From: DSWT01 sp035415725
GTDB lineage: Bacteria > Chloroflexota > Anaerolineae > B4-G1 > SLSP01
DNA: 58,444 nt
Direction of reading: 5' to 3'
Assembly: GCA_035415725.1 (NCBI GenBank)
Contig: DAOOGN010000010.1
Span: 1 to 58,444, forward strand
The notes under the pieces are model-generated. The model worked only from the letters and a program-made list of their open reading frames with translations, did not search any database and was not told the origin of the DNA. Made by a program: the position numbers and the translations under genes. Position 1 is the stretch's first letter. Every line of letters starts with the position of its first letter. Of the stretch, positions 37,299 through 45,906 are shown piece after piece.

Positions 37299-38063
37299 GT
37301 GCGTGTAAAAGCCGTCGTGGCTTATGACGGAACCGGCTATGGGGGGTTCCAACGTCAAACGAATGCCCCCAGCATTCAGGAAGAACTGGAACGCGCGCTG
37401 GAGAAACTGATGGGCGTTCCCTGCCGTGTCCTGGCAGCAGGACGCACCGATGCCGGCGTGCATGCCGCAGGTCAGGTCATCGCTTTTGACACCCTATGGG
37501 GCCATTCGCTGACCGACCTTCAGCGGGGGATCAACGCTTTACTGCCCCAACAGATCGCGGTATGGCGGCTGGAGATAGCAGAGCCGACGTTTCATCCTCG
37601 CTATGAGGCACTACGTCGCTGGTATCGCTATACACTCTATCGTGGTGCGGTGCGTAACCCGTTGGTGGGGCGTTTTAGTCTGCACATCGCGCGGTCGCTC
37701 AACGTCGAGGCGATGCGCCTTGCGGCCGCAAGGCTGGTAGGGCAACAGGACTTTACGGCTTTCGGTTCACCGGCGGCTGGTGGAAGTGCCATCCGTGAAG
37801 TCTATCGCGCGGTATGGACTGAGCAGGACGCATGGCTCTATTTCGACATTGAAGCCAACGCCTTCCTGTATCGGATGGTGCGCCTCATTGTCGGGACGCT
37901 GCTTCGTGTGGGGGAAGGCGTCTTGTCGCCGGAGGAGTTCGGTGACATCCTGCGAACGCGAGATCGACGCCAGGCCGGGCCGGCCGTGAGTGCCCAGGGA
38001 TTGTGCCTGCAGCAGGTTTATTACGCGGGCGAGACCTGTACGTCGGCCTGCCGGTTGGAATGA
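37299..38063 (+). CDS. truA: tRNA pseudouridine synthase A
   Basis: It converts uridines 38-40 of the tRNA anticodon arm to pseudouridine. The catalytic aspartate is D51 in GRTDAGVHA. VAYDGTGYGGFQRQ at the start and FLYRMVRLIVGTLL near the end are typical. The 254 residues are normal length. The start is GTG 37299 after GGTGCAGAACC, a weak ribosome-binding site. Its place between rplQ and rplM is common in other bacteria. Confidence 0.94.
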   Translation: MRVKAVVAYDGTGYGGFQRQTNAPSIQEELERALEKLMGVPCRVLAAGRTDAGVHAAGQVIAFDTLWGHSLTDLQRGINALLPQQIAVWRLEIAEPTFHPRYEALRRWYRYTLYRGAVRNPLVGRFSLHIARSLNVEAMRLAAARLVGQQDFTAFGSPAAGGSAIREVYRAVWTEQDAWLYFDIEANAFLYRMVRLIVGTLLRVGEGVLSPEEFGDILRTRDRRQAGPAVSAQGLCLQQVYYAGETCTSACRLE

Positions 38064-38097
38064 GAAAAAAGGATTGATGAGGTAGGGGTGAGAAAAG

Positions 38098-38544
38098 GTG
38101 AAACAAGCAAAAATTCATAAGACTTATGTAGCCAGGCCAGATGATATTCAGCGTGAGTGGTACATTGTGGATGCCACAGGTCTGACGTTGGGCCGCCTGG
38201 CGACGAAAATAGCGAGCGTCTTGCGCGGGAAGAACAAGCCGCAGTACACGCCGTATGAGGATGTGGGTGATTTCGTCATCGTGATCAACGCTGAAAAAGT
38301 TGCGGTTACCGGACGTAAGCTCGACCAGAAAAAGTACTTCCATCACAGCGGCTATCCTGGTGGCATTAAGTCGATTACCCTGCGTCGCCAACTACAAAAG
38401 CACCCTGAGCGTGTGATTGAACACGCCGTCAAGGGCATGTTGCCGCGCGGGCCGCTGGGCCGTCGGCAGTTCAAGAAGTTAAAGGTTTATGCCGGTTCTA
38501 CACATCCTCATCAGGCACAATTGCCTAAACCGTTGGAGTTATAA
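38098..38544 (+). CDS. rplM: 50S ribosomal protein L13
   Basis: A 148-residue early-assembly protein. REWYIVDATGLTLGRLATKIASVLRGKNKPQYTP and GMLPRGPLGRRQFKKLKVYAGSTHPHQAQ are diagnostic. The start is GTG 38098 with GGGGTGAGAAAAG before it. Confidence 0.97.
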   Translation: MKQAKIHKTYVARPDDIQREWYIVDATGLTLGRLATKIASVLRGKNKPQYTPYEDVGDFVIVINAEKVAVTGRKLDQKKYFHHSGYPGGIKSITLRRQLQKHPERVIEHAVKGMLPRGPLGRRQFKKLKVYAGSTHPHQAQLPKPLEL

Positions 38545-38556
38545 GGAGTCTAGCGC

Positions 38557-38943
38557 ATGTATTATGAAGGATTAGGGCGTCGGAAAACTGCTTCGGCGCG
38601 TGTGCGTCTTCACGCGGGTGGAAGCGGGCAGTACGTTGTGAATGGGCAGCCTTATCGAGAATACTTTCGACGTGAGGTCGATTGGCAGAATGTGGTCATG
38701 CCCTTGCAACTGACCCAGACCGAGGGGCAGTTCGATATTACGGTCCTCGTCGAAGGTGGCGGCATTACCGGACAATCTGAGGCCGTGCGCATGGGCATCT
38801 CCCGCGCGTTGCTCAACGTTGATCCAGAGTTCCGCACCGTATTGCGGAATGCCGGCTTCCTCACGCGCGATGCACGCGAGAAGGAACGCAAAAAGCCCGG
38901 TCTGAAGCGCGCCCGTAAGGCCCCGCAGTACACAAAGCGCTAG
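38557..38943 (+). CDS. rpsI: 30S ribosomal protein S9
   Basis: A 128-residue protein whose C-terminal KR reaches the P site. YEGLGRRKTASARVRLHAGG and RDAREKERKKPGLKRARKAPQYTKR are diagnostic. It is the last gene of the ribosomal block and is followed by a terminator. Confidence 0.97.
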   Translation: MYYEGLGRRKTASARVRLHAGGSGQYVVNGQPYREYFRREVDWQNVVMPLQLTQTEGQFDITVLVEGGGITGQSEAVRMGISRALLNVDPEFRTVLRNAGFLTRDAREKERKKPGLKRARKAPQYTKR

Positions 38944-38981
38944 GCCTGACCCGCGGCTTGTTTCTGGAGGGATTGGATCGT

Positions 38982-39014
38982 ACAGGTAGGCATGCTCTTG
39001 CCTACCTGTTTCTT
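38982..39014 (+). terminator. Intrinsic terminator after rpsI
   Basis: ACAGGTAGGCA (38982-38992) pairs perfectly with TGCCTACCTGT (38999-39009) around TGCTCT, followed by TTCTTGT. The 11-bp stem and T-rich tail fit a Rho-independent terminator for the whole ribosomal protein block. Confidence 0.85.
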
Positions 39015-39078
39015 GTCTATCGGCTCATGCTAATGGGGTCACGGGACAGTTATCCCGGCGGTATCGATTCAGGCTCGT

Positions 39079-39305
39079 AAACCTGGCGCAGCAACTTATT
39101 CCCTAGAGCAGGTTTGGCGCAGATTTTGGCATGCCAGGTGCTCTTGGATGACGAGCGGGGCGTGTTTCTATCAGCCTATCCTCCTTCCCCATAGGGAAGG
39201 GGGTGGGGGGATGAGAGGGTCATCGTCTATGGCCGAAGTGCCAACACCTTATGAACCATCCCCAAAGCTCCTTTCGCCACCTGGCAAGGATGGCTGAATA
39301 GTTAC
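39079..39305 (-). repeat. Dispersed repeat family D, copy 1 (inverted)
   Basis: Read on the minus strand it runs GTAACTATTCAGCC, CCTTGCCAGGTGGCGAA, CTTTGGGGATGG, TGACCCTCTCATCCCCCC, GCTGATAGAAACACG, AGCACCTGGCATGCCAAAA and CCTGGCGCAGG-type sequence. Copies 2 (40262) and 3 (58176) share these blocks in the same order. It lies downstream of the ubiA-family gene, in opposite orientation to copy 2. No coding capacity is visible. Confidence 0.7.
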
Positions 39306-39328
39306 TCCTGGCGAAGGTTCCCACTTTT

Positions 39329-39358
39329 GCCAGGTTGACTGGCCTGAATAGACACCTT
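39329..39358 (+). repeat. 30-bp direct repeat flanking the ubiA segment, left copy
   Basis: GCCAGGTTGACTGGCCTGAA and the following ATAGACACCTT match 40491-40520 at 27 of 30 positions in the same orientation. The two copies bracket the ubiA gene plus repeat D copy 2, a segment of about 1.16 kb. Confidence 0.7.
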
Positions 39359-40236
39359 CAACCGAGGTAGAGGATGAGCACCGATGAGAGTCCCCAGAGG
39401 ACCAGGTCCACCTGCAAAGGGCGGTCGGTGAGCACCACCTCATCGGGCGCCAGGGTGGTACCGCGCACGTGAATCAAGTACAGATAGCGGAATGTGCCAT
39501 AGATGACAAAGGGGATGGTCAACATCATCCAGTAGCCGGCAGGCAAATTCGGGGCGGAAAAGGTGTACAGGGCGTAAGCCAGGATCATGGAGGCCGTGAC
39601 AGTGCTGAGCAAGTGATCCAGCAGAGGCAGGTTGTAATCTTCCAGACTGGCGCGGTGATTGGTGGCCTCGCTGCCCAGGAGTATCAGTTCCCCACGCCGT
39701 TTACCCAGTCCCAAAAAGAGGGACAGGAGAGTTATGCAGATGAAGAGCCAGGGGGAAAAGCGTTCCGCGTTCACGAGGGGTATGCCCCCGGCTACGCGCA
39801 GTACGAAACCGGCTGCAATCGCCATCACGTCCAACAGGACGATGTGCTTGAGGTAAAGTGAGTACGCCAGTTGCAACAGCAGATAACCGGCAAGAATAAC
39901 GGCAAACACCGGATTCAGCAGCACACCGAGGACAAGTGAGGTCATCGCCACCCCCACTGCCAGACCGAGGGCCAGTTTGGGCGAGAGTTCCCCGGCAGCC
40001 AGGGGGCGATAGCGTTTTGTGGGGTGCTGGCGATCTTTTTCCAGGTCCACAACATCGTTGATCGTGTAGACCACGCCGGAAACCAGACAAAACAACGCAA
40101 AACCCACGATCGTGGGCCATAGATACTGCCATTGCAACAGCTTTTCATCGAAAACCAGCGCCGCAAAAATAACGCCGTTCTTGATCCATTGTTGCGGACG
40201 CATCGTCCGCGAAAAAGCCATCAGATTGTGCATCAT
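39358..40236 (-). CDS. UbiA-family prenyltransferase, decaprenyl-phosphate phosphoribosyltransferase type
   Basis: A 292-residue membrane protein with about eight helices. RPQQWIKNGVIFAALVF at the N-terminus is the mark of the branch that attaches 5-phosphoribose to decaprenyl phosphate (first step to the arabinose donor in mycobacteria). The Asp-rich motif is N60-D61-x2-D64-x3-D68 (NDVVDLEKDRQHP), and the second is YSLYLKH. ATG 40236 has GGAGGT upstream on the minus strand. The gene is monocistronic and bracketed by inverted copies of repeat D. The sugar donor and lipid acceptor are inferred from the family. Confidence 0.82.
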   Translation of the reverse strand: MMHNLMAFSRTMRPQQWIKNGVIFAALVFDEKLLQWQYLWPTIVGFALFCLVSGVVYTINDVVDLEKDRQHPTKRYRPLAAGELSPKLALGLAVGVAMTSLVLGVLLNPVFAVILAGYLLLQLAYSLYLKHIVLLDVMAIAAGFVLRVAGGIPLVNAERFSPWLFICITLLSLFLGLGKRRGELILLGSEATNHRASLEDYNLPLLDHLLSTVTASMILAYALYTFSAPNLPAGYWMMLTIPFVIYGTFRYLYLIHVRGTTLAPDEVVLTDRPLQVDLVLWGLSSVLILYLG

Positions 40237-40261
40237 TTTACCTCCATAAGTTCTCTATCAG

Positions 40262-40501
40262 TAACGACTCAGTCGCCTTTGCCAGATGGCGAACGGGGCT
40301 TTGGGAAAGGTGCATAAGAAGTTGGCACTTCTGACCCTCTCATCTCCCAGCCCCCTTACAAAAAAGTCCCCCTTCCCTGGGGAAAAGGGACAGGGGGGAT
40401 GGGCACATAGAAACCCACCTATCTCGTCATTTACAAGCACCTGGCATACCAAAATCCGCACCCAACCTGGCATAGGGAATAAAAGGCTGCGCCAGGTTGA
40501 C
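40262..40501 (+). repeat. Dispersed repeat family D, copy 2
   Basis: It contains TTGCCAGATGGCGAACGGGG, CTTTGGGAAAGGTGCATAA, TTGGCACTTCTGACCCTCTC, AGCACCTGGCATACCAAAAT, AACCTGGCATAGGGAATAAA and GCGCCAGGTTGACC. Its last part is the reverse complement of 39079-39117, so copies 1 and 2 form an imperfect inverted repeat of about 230 bp around the ubiA-family gene. Confidence 0.7.
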
Positions 40502-40520
40502 CGGCCTGAATAGATACCTC
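40491..40520 (+). repeat. 30-bp direct repeat flanking the ubiA segment, right copy
   Basis: GCCAGGTTGACCGGCCTGAA and ATAGATACCTC match the left copy at 39329-39358. It carries a small internal palindrome (CAGG...CCTG). Confidence 0.7.
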
Positions 40521-40543
40521 TATCATACCCTAACCAGGCCAGG

Positions 40544-40583
40544 CGACAAGTGACTTGTCGAATTGGCGATTTCCCTCTATACT
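40544..40583 (+). promoter_or_regulatory. Promoter with a palindrome over the -35 box
   Basis: TTGTCG (40555-40560), 17 bp, TATACT (40578-40583) forms a plausible promoter for the lipoprotein at 40648. The -35 is the right arm of a perfect inverted repeat, CGACAAG-TGA-CTTGTCG (40544-40560), which could be a repressor operator. Confidence 0.55.
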
Positions 40584-40647
40584 TCGGGGAGAGGAATAAA
40601 CACTCAAAGGCATCCTGTCGGAATAAGCCATACCTAAGGAGGGCACT

Positions 40648-41898
40648 ATGATGCGTGTCGTGTTACGGACTCTATGTATCCTGTTGTGGGTGACGTTCTT
40701 ATCAGGTTGCCAGATGTTAGGGGGGACGCCGACGCCTTTGCCCATCATGCATACAGCTACGCCGGGAGCGTCTGTGGCAATGACGCCGTTACCCACAACT
40801 GTTCCACCTTCGTCGACGTTGACCCCGCAACCCGCCGTCACTCCGCAGTCCGGCACTGAGGTGACCTCCCAGGTCATCGTCCTGGACTATCCGCAGAATG
40901 GCGAAACCGTTGGCAATCCACTGACCGTGCGTGGGCACGCGGCGCTGATGCCCTTCGAGGCGACACTCGTTGGACGCGTGTACGATGCGTGGGGGCAACT
41001 CTGCGGTGTGGCGCCGATCCGGGCGCAAGGCGAGTACGGCGGTCCGGCAACCTTTGAGGGCAGCATCCTCTATGGCGGCATGCCGGGCGCAGGCCAGATC
41101 GAAGTAGTGGATGTGAGCGCCAAAGACGGCAGCGATATTGCCGCCGCCACCGTTGCCGTGGCGCTGGCGGGCTTTCCGGGCAACGGCTACGTCGAAATGC
41201 CTGCGCCATTGGCCCAGGTGACAGTGCCTACCCACGTACTGGCCCGTGTAGGACGACCGGGCGAGCAAGTCAACGTGACGTTGACCTGGAACGATGGCAC
41301 ACAATTCACCCACATGGTCACCCTTCTGCCGGGACAGGATGGACGCGGACTGGCGATCCTCAGCATGGATTGGGTTGCCGACCCTAAGCCGACGCATCCC
41401 GATACCCAGGGTGCCGCCCTGCAAATCCATGATCTGACGGGGCAACCCCTGGCCTGGCAGCCCCTGACCATTCTGCATCCCAACGACGCCAGCACGATGA
41501 GCGTCGACGTTTACTGGGTGCGCAACGAGCAAGTTGTCCCGCAATCCTTGCGTCTCCCCCGCACGCAAAGCATCGGGCGGGTCTCCCTTGAAGCGCTGCT
41601 GTGGGGGCCGGTTCCCGACAATCTCGATGGCTTTCAAACGGCGATCCCCTTGCCCGCGGAAGTGCTGACGGCGGCGAATCGTGGCGCCGATTGGGGCGAG
41701 CGCGTGCGCCTCAAAGATCTCGCCATCACCAACGGCGTGGCGCGGGCAGACTTCTCGAAGGAACTGCTGGCCAATGCCGGCGGCGCGCTGCGGATGTCGC
41801 TCATCCGTCAACAGATCGAGCAAACGCTGCTGCAATTCCAGACGGTCCGGCAAGTCATCATCACCGTGGAGGGGCAGACGGGGATGCTGGAACCATAA
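40648..41898 (+). CDS. Lipoprotein with Gmad2 and GerMN domains
   Basis: A secreted lipid-anchored protein of 416 residues. The signal peptide ends in the lipobox LSGC (18-21). A Thr/Pro-rich linker (27-72) leads to a Gmad2 immunoglobulin-like domain (about 75-170, VLDYPQNGETVGNPLTVRGHA). The C-terminal GerMN-type domain (about 290-410) shows VDVYWVRNEQVVPQSLRLP, ALLWGPVPDNLDG, ADFSKEL and QTVRQVIITVEG. These domains are best known from spore germination proteins but occur in many non-spore-formers. AGGAGGG lies before ATG 40648. The role at the cell envelope is unknown. Confidence 0.82.
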   Translation: MMRVVLRTLCILLWVTFLSGCQMLGGTPTPLPIMHTATPGASVAMTPLPTTVPPSSTLTPQPAVTPQSGTEVTSQVIVLDYPQNGETVGNPLTVRGHAALMPFEATLVGRVYDAWGQLCGVAPIRAQGEYGGPATFEGSILYGGMPGAGQIEVVDVSAKDGSDIAAATVAVALAGFPGNGYVEMPAPLAQVTVPTHVLARVGRPGEQVNVTLTWNDGTQFTHMVTLLPGQDGRGLAILSMDWVADPKPTHPDTQGAALQIHDLTGQPLAWQPLTILHPNDASTMSVDVYWVRNEQVVPQSLRLPRTQSIGRVSLEALLWGPVPDNLDGFQTAIPLPAEVLTAANRGADWGERVRLKDLAITNGVARADFSKELLANAGGALRMSLIRQQIEQTLLQFQTVRQVIITVEGQTGMLEP

Positions 41899-41977
41899 GC
41901 GCAAGTGGCGTATTGGGCAAAACCTGGGAAGATAGCAGAATGCAAAACCGTGAAAACCGAGGAAAGATAGCGAGTTT

Positions 41978-43000
41978 ATGAACGAACGGCGGACAATCTC
42001 CCCGGAAGTGGAACCGGAAGAGGCTATGTTGGATCGGACACTGCGCCCCCAACGGCTGGATGACCTCATCGGGCAGGATCGCGTGCGCGAGAACTTGCGC
42101 ATCCTCATCGAAGCGGCGAGAGCGCGCCACGAGCCGATGGAGCATGCGCTGTTCTACGGTCCTCCGGGTTTGGGGAAGACGACTTTAGCCCATATCGTCG
42201 CCAATGAGATGGGCGCCAATATCCGTATCACCGCCGGTCCTTCGATTGAGCGGGCGGGCGATCTGGCGGCGATCCTCAGCAATCTGCACGAGAAGGAAGT
42301 GCTCTTCATCGACGAAGTGCATCGCCTGGGGAAGGTGGTGGAGGAAATTCTCTACCCGGCGATGGAAGATTTCGCGCTGGATTTGGTCATCGGGCAGGGA
42401 CCGGGGGCGCGCACGGTACGCCTGAGCCTGCCGCATTTTACCGTGATCGGTGCGACGACGCGGCTGGCGCTGCTCTCGGCACCGCTGCGAACACGCTTCG
42501 GGGCGACCTATCGGTTGGATTTCTACGACGAGGCCGCGCTAAGACAAATCGTCGAACGCGCCGCGCGGGCGTTGAACGTGCCCCTGGACCCGGCAGGCCG
42601 TGACGAAATCGCCCGCCGGGGCCGGGGAACGCCGCGTGTGGCGTTGCGCGTGCTGCGCCGCGTGCGCGATTACGCCCAGGTGCGCGGCGACGGCATCATC
42701 ACCGGTGAGCTGGCCGCCGAGGCGCTGGCGTTGCTGGAAATCGATGCGCGGGGGCTGGATGACCTTGACCGCCGTGTCCTGCGCACCATCATCGAAAAAT
42801 TCGACGGTGGTCCGGTGGGGCTGGAAACCATTGCCGCGTCCGTCGGCGAAGCCGCCGACACGATCATGGACGTGGTCGAGCCGTACCTTTTGCAGCTTGG
42901 CTTCATCGGCCGCACGCCCCGTGGACGGACGGCGACGCGCCTGGCCTACGAACACCTCGGCCTTCCCTACACGCAGTTGGAACAGGGCGCGTTGTTCTGA
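41978..43000 (+). CDS. ruvB: Holliday junction DNA helicase RuvB
   Basis: The 340-residue AAA+ motor that drives branch migration with RuvA. Walker A is GPPGLGKTT (61-69), Walker B is VLFIDEVHRL (108-117), and the sensor region is GATTRLALLSAPLRTRFG. The C-terminal winged helix ends in PRGRTATRLAYEHLGL. ruvA and ruvC are not in the window. It starts at ATG 41978 after GAGGAAAGATAG and is followed 22 bp later by the kinase-like gene. Confidence 0.97.
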   Translation: MNERRTISPEVEPEEAMLDRTLRPQRLDDLIGQDRVRENLRILIEAARARHEPMEHALFYGPPGLGKTTLAHIVANEMGANIRITAGPSIERAGDLAAILSNLHEKEVLFIDEVHRLGKVVEEILYPAMEDFALDLVIGQGPGARTVRLSLPHFTVIGATTRLALLSAPLRTRFGATYRLDFYDEAALRQIVERAARALNVPLDPAGRDEIARRGRGTPRVALRVLRRVRDYAQVRGDGIITGELAAEALALLEIDARGLDDLDRRVLRTIIEKFDGGPVGLETIAASVGEAADTIMDVVEPYLLQLGFIGRTPRGRTATRLAYEHLGLPYTQLEQGALF

Positions 43001-43022
43001 AGCGCCAACCACAAGTCTGGCT

Positions 43023-44747
43023 ATGTTGACCACGGGGACGCTGCTCCACAATCGTTACCGGATCGACCGCTTACTGGAATTCGGCGTGATGGGGGCGATG
43101 TATCGCGCCTGGGATACACAGCGCGAGGTGGCGGTCTCGGTCAAGGAATTGACGCCGCAACCGGACCTGAATGACGCCGTCCTCGAACGGTTGCGTCAAA
43201 AATTCGAGCAAGAAGCCAACATCCTCCGCCCCTTGCATCATCCCGCCATGGTCGGCTGCGTCGATTTTTTTCACGCGCCGGCCCTCACCGCGGGCGGGTC
43301 GGCTCCCAATACCTACCTGGTGATGGATTTCGTAGAAGGGGAGAGTCTGGCGGATTGCATCGCGCGCGTCGGCGCATTGCCTGAAGCGCAGGTGAAAGTC
43401 TGGGCCGGGCAAATTTTGGACGCGCTGGACTACTGCCACAACCACGGCGTCCTCCACCGCGACATCAAGCCGCAAAACATTATCCTTTGCCCCGATGGCG
43501 GTGCCGTATTGGTGGGATTTGAGTTGACGAAGCTCTGGGACCCTAACGATCCCCGTTCCTGGACCGCCACACGGGTGATGGGGACGCCGGAATATGCGCC
43601 GCCGGAGCGCTGGGGACTACAATCGTGGCATATCGACATTCTCAGCGACATCTACAGCCTGGGCGCGACGCTCTACCACGCGCTGACAGGGAAAGCGCCG
43701 CAGACCGCCGGGGAGCGCATGGCGAACCCCTACCGCTTTTTGCCGGTGAAGGAGTTGAGCCGCGTGAGCGCGCGGACCCAGGCCGTTATCACCCAGGCGA
43801 TGGAACTGCCCCGCGAGAAACGTTTCCGCAGTGCCGCCGCGATGAAAGCTGCCCTGATGGACGTAACGCCGTTGAGCGCCATCGAAGCCGTCCAGCCGGC
43901 CCGGCTGATCCTCACCTCGCGCAGGGAACGACTGCGGAACCGGGCACTGCTGGCCCTGGTGAGCTGCGTGGTGTTGAGCCTGGCAGGGATCATCGGCATG
44001 GTGATGCCGATGTGGCGCAGCGCACAAATTCTCCCGACGCCCGCGCCGGAGGTATTCACACCGTCGGTCGCCGTGCCGGAGACTGCCGCCGCACCGTCGT
44101 TCATCCTCTCCGCCATCCCCACCCGAACGTCCGTATCTTCCCCGCGCCCGCAGAACACGCCGGTTGCCTTCTCCACGGCGCCCGCCGACTGGATGCTGGC
44201 GTTCGCCGATGATTTCAACGCCAATACCCACGCCTGGGTTGTCGGCAGCTACGAAGACGCCTGGGGGACCATGAGCCGTGTGATCACCGACGGGCTGTAC
44301 ACGTGGAACGTTACTGCCTTGCAGAGCGTCGGACGTTGGTGTATGCCCACCATCACCCCGACGACCGATTTCTACCTGACGGTGGACGCGCAGCGGGTCA
44401 GTGGGCCTGTGGACGCCGGTTATGGGCTGGTCTTCCGCCACAGCAACGGGAATTACTACCTGTTCAGCATCCGCGACGACGGATTTTTCAACTTCAATCT
44501 GTGGTATGATTTCACCTGGAGCGCCATCATCGATTGGACGGGAACGTTGACGATTCACCCGGGCGAAGTCAACCAACTGGCCGTGTTGGCAGAAGGAACC
44601 CATTTCACGTTCAGCATCAACGGTGAACAAGTCGCCGCCATAGAGGACGCCCAATTGTCGGCGGGTGAAGCCGGGCTTGCGGTGCTGCTCATCACGCCGG
44701 GTGACGCGGTTTTCACCTTTCAACGTTTCAGGCTCTATACACCGTGA
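43023..44747 (+). CDS. Membrane serine/threonine kinase homologue, probable pseudokinase, with extracytoplasmic beta domain
   Basis: A 574-residue protein: kinase-like domain (about 8-275), one membrane helix (about 305-327), a Thr/Pro-rich linker and a C-terminal concanavalin-like domain (about 385-574, DWMLAFADDFNANTHAW onward). The lysine K41 (VSVKEL), E64 and HRD (145-147, HRDIKPQN) are present. The DFG aspartate is replaced by Gly165 (VGFELTK), and the glycine loop reads EFGVMGAMY. It may bind a partner or ligand without phosphorylating. ATG 43023 starts the kinase fold; a long upstream extension overlaps ruvB in another frame and is rejected. Confidence 0.82.
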   Translation: MLTTGTLLHNRYRIDRLLEFGVMGAMYRAWDTQREVAVSVKELTPQPDLNDAVLERLRQKFEQEANILRPLHHPAMVGCVDFFHAPALTAGGSAPNTYLVMDFVEGESLADCIARVGALPEAQVKVWAGQILDALDYCHNHGVLHRDIKPQNIILCPDGGAVLVGFELTKLWDPNDPRSWTATRVMGTPEYAPPERWGLQSWHIDILSDIYSLGATLYHALTGKAPQTAGERMANPYRFLPVKELSRVSARTQAVITQAMELPREKRFRSAAAMKAALMDVTPLSAIEAVQPARLILTSRRERLRNRALLALVSCVVLSLAGIIGMVMPMWRSAQILPTPAPEVFTPSVAVPETAAAPSFILSAIPTRTSVSSPRPQNTPVAFSTAPADWMLAFADDFNANTHAWVVGSYEDAWGTMSRVITDGLYTWNVTALQSVGRWCMPTITPTTDFYLTVDAQRVSGPVDAGYGLVFRHSNGNYYLFSIRDDGFFNFNLWYDFTWSAIIDWTGTLTIHPGEVNQLAVLAEGTHFTFSINGEQVAAIEDAQLSAGEAGLAVLLITPGDAVFTFQRFRLYTP

Positions 44748-44764
44748 GAGCTTTTCCACCCCGG

Positions 44765-44808
44765 ACAGGTTTTCTGCAACCTGTCAGATGTGAAGATTGT
44801 GGTATGAT
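44765..44808 (+). promoter_or_regulatory. Hairpin and extended -10 promoter before the acyltransferase gene
   Basis: ACAGGTT (44765-44771) pairs with AACCTGT (44778-44784). TATGAT at 44803-44808, preceded by TGTGG, is an extended -10 like that of rpmJ. CTGTCA at 44780-44785 may be the -35, so the hairpin would overlap it. Confidence 0.45.
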
Positions 44809-44846
44809 AGGGGAAAATTAGAAAAAGGATAGGAAGGAAATAGACT

Positions 44847-45491
44847 GTGATACGTGGGTTACTGTATACTGTAGGACGCACTTTGGTCGCGCTGTATGCG
44901 CAATTGTTCATGGATATGGAGATTCTCTGGGAAGCGCCGTTGCCGCCAGGTCCCAAACTCATCGTGGCGAATCATCCCAGCTTTAGTGATCCTTTCGTTC
45001 TCTCGTTGCTTTCATCTCGCCCCATGGCAATCCTGATCACCTCCGTCGCCTTTCTGGTGCCCATACTCGGTTTCTACCTGAAACGATCGCGCCACATCCC
45101 AGTCGTTGAGGGGGCGGGACGGCTGGCGTTCGATGAGGCGCTGCAGCGGCTGAAGGCCGGCGATACAGTAGCGCTCTTCATCGAAGGGAAGAACAGTCCA
45201 CCCGAAGGCGGCTTCTGCCCGCCGCGCACCGGCGCAGTACGGTTGGCCCTGAGCGCGGGCGTGCCGATCATCCCGGTAGGCATTCAGTTGGCGCAGGAGC
45301 GATTGCGCCTTATCGAGGGGAAGATCAAGGGGCAAACCTACCCGGAATACTGGTACTTACGTGGGCCGTTCCGCATGGTCGTGGGCAAGCCGATCTACCT
45401 GGAAGGCGATGTTGAGGATCGCCCCCGTGTGGTAGCAGAATCGCACCGCGTGATGCAACACATCATCGATTTGGTTCATGAGAGCCAATAA
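44847..45491 (+). CDS. PlsC-like acyltransferase, divergent
   Basis: A 214-residue membrane-associated enzyme of the glycerolipid acyltransferase family. HX4D is H43-PSFS-D48 (VANHPSFSDP). The second motif, normally PEGTRS, reads IEGKNS (112-117), keeping Glu and Gly but not the Arg, so the acceptor may differ from lysophosphatidate. The later VPIIPVGIQ strand is typical. The start is GTG 44847 after AGGAAGGAAA. A canonical relative lies at 13819. Confidence 0.82.
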   Translation: MIRGLLYTVGRTLVALYAQLFMDMEILWEAPLPPGPKLIVANHPSFSDPFVLSLLSSRPMAILITSVAFLVPILGFYLKRSRHIPVVEGAGRLAFDEALQRLKAGDTVALFIEGKNSPPEGGFCPPRTGAVRLALSAGVPIIPVGIQLAQERLRLIEGKIKGQTYPEYWYLRGPFRMVVGKPIYLEGDVEDRPRVVAESHRVMQHIIDLVHESQ

Positions 45492-45579
45492 TGTTTCCAG
45501 AAAAGTACGCCTTGACGCCGGGATAAGTGAAGGCGTGCAGGCAATGCAGGCTGAAATTTAAGCTGTGAGGAGAGGGTAT

Positions 45580-45906
45580 GTGATTGACGTGTGGGGTGTA
45601 TTCTCTAACTTTTTATGGATTCTGGGTCTCGCCGTGCTCCTGGCCGTGTGGAGTTACGCTTCCTACGAAGCCGGGCGCAGCAAGCAAAAAGTTCGCCACA
45701 AGCTCAATGAAATGGGCTACGCTTTAGCTTTGGATGCCGGCATGGTGTTATTTCTTGCAGGGATGGTGGCGACCGAAGACCGTTGGTGGGCACGTGGCTT
45801 GTGGATTGTCCTCGGTCTGGGCGTCCTCGTCGAAGGGATAGGGCGCATTGTCCAACATCGCAAAGCCGCGCAAGCCGGAACACCCTCATCCTATGACAGC
45901 CATTGA
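45580..45906 (+). CDS. Small membrane protein, unknown function
   Basis: A 108-residue protein with three hydrophobic segments (FLWILGLAVLLAVWSYAS; ALALDAGMVLFLAGMVA; GLWIVLGLGVLVEGIGRIV). The short SKQKVRHKLNEM loop is charged. GTG 45580 follows GAGGAGAGGG. No family recognised. It overlaps the next membrane-protein gene by 14 bases, so the two may act together. Confidence 0.65.
   Translation: MIDVWGVFSNFLWILGLAVLLAVWSYASYEAGRSKQKVRHKLNEMGYALALDAGMVLFLAGMVATEDRWWARGLWIVLGLGVLVEGIGRIVQHRKAAQAGTPSSYDSH

Noticed and set aside
42600..43022. Extension of the kinase-like gene upstream into ruvB
   Set aside because: The extra 141 residues are Arg/Ser/Pro-rich and overlap ruvB in another frame; the kinase fold starts at ATG 43023.
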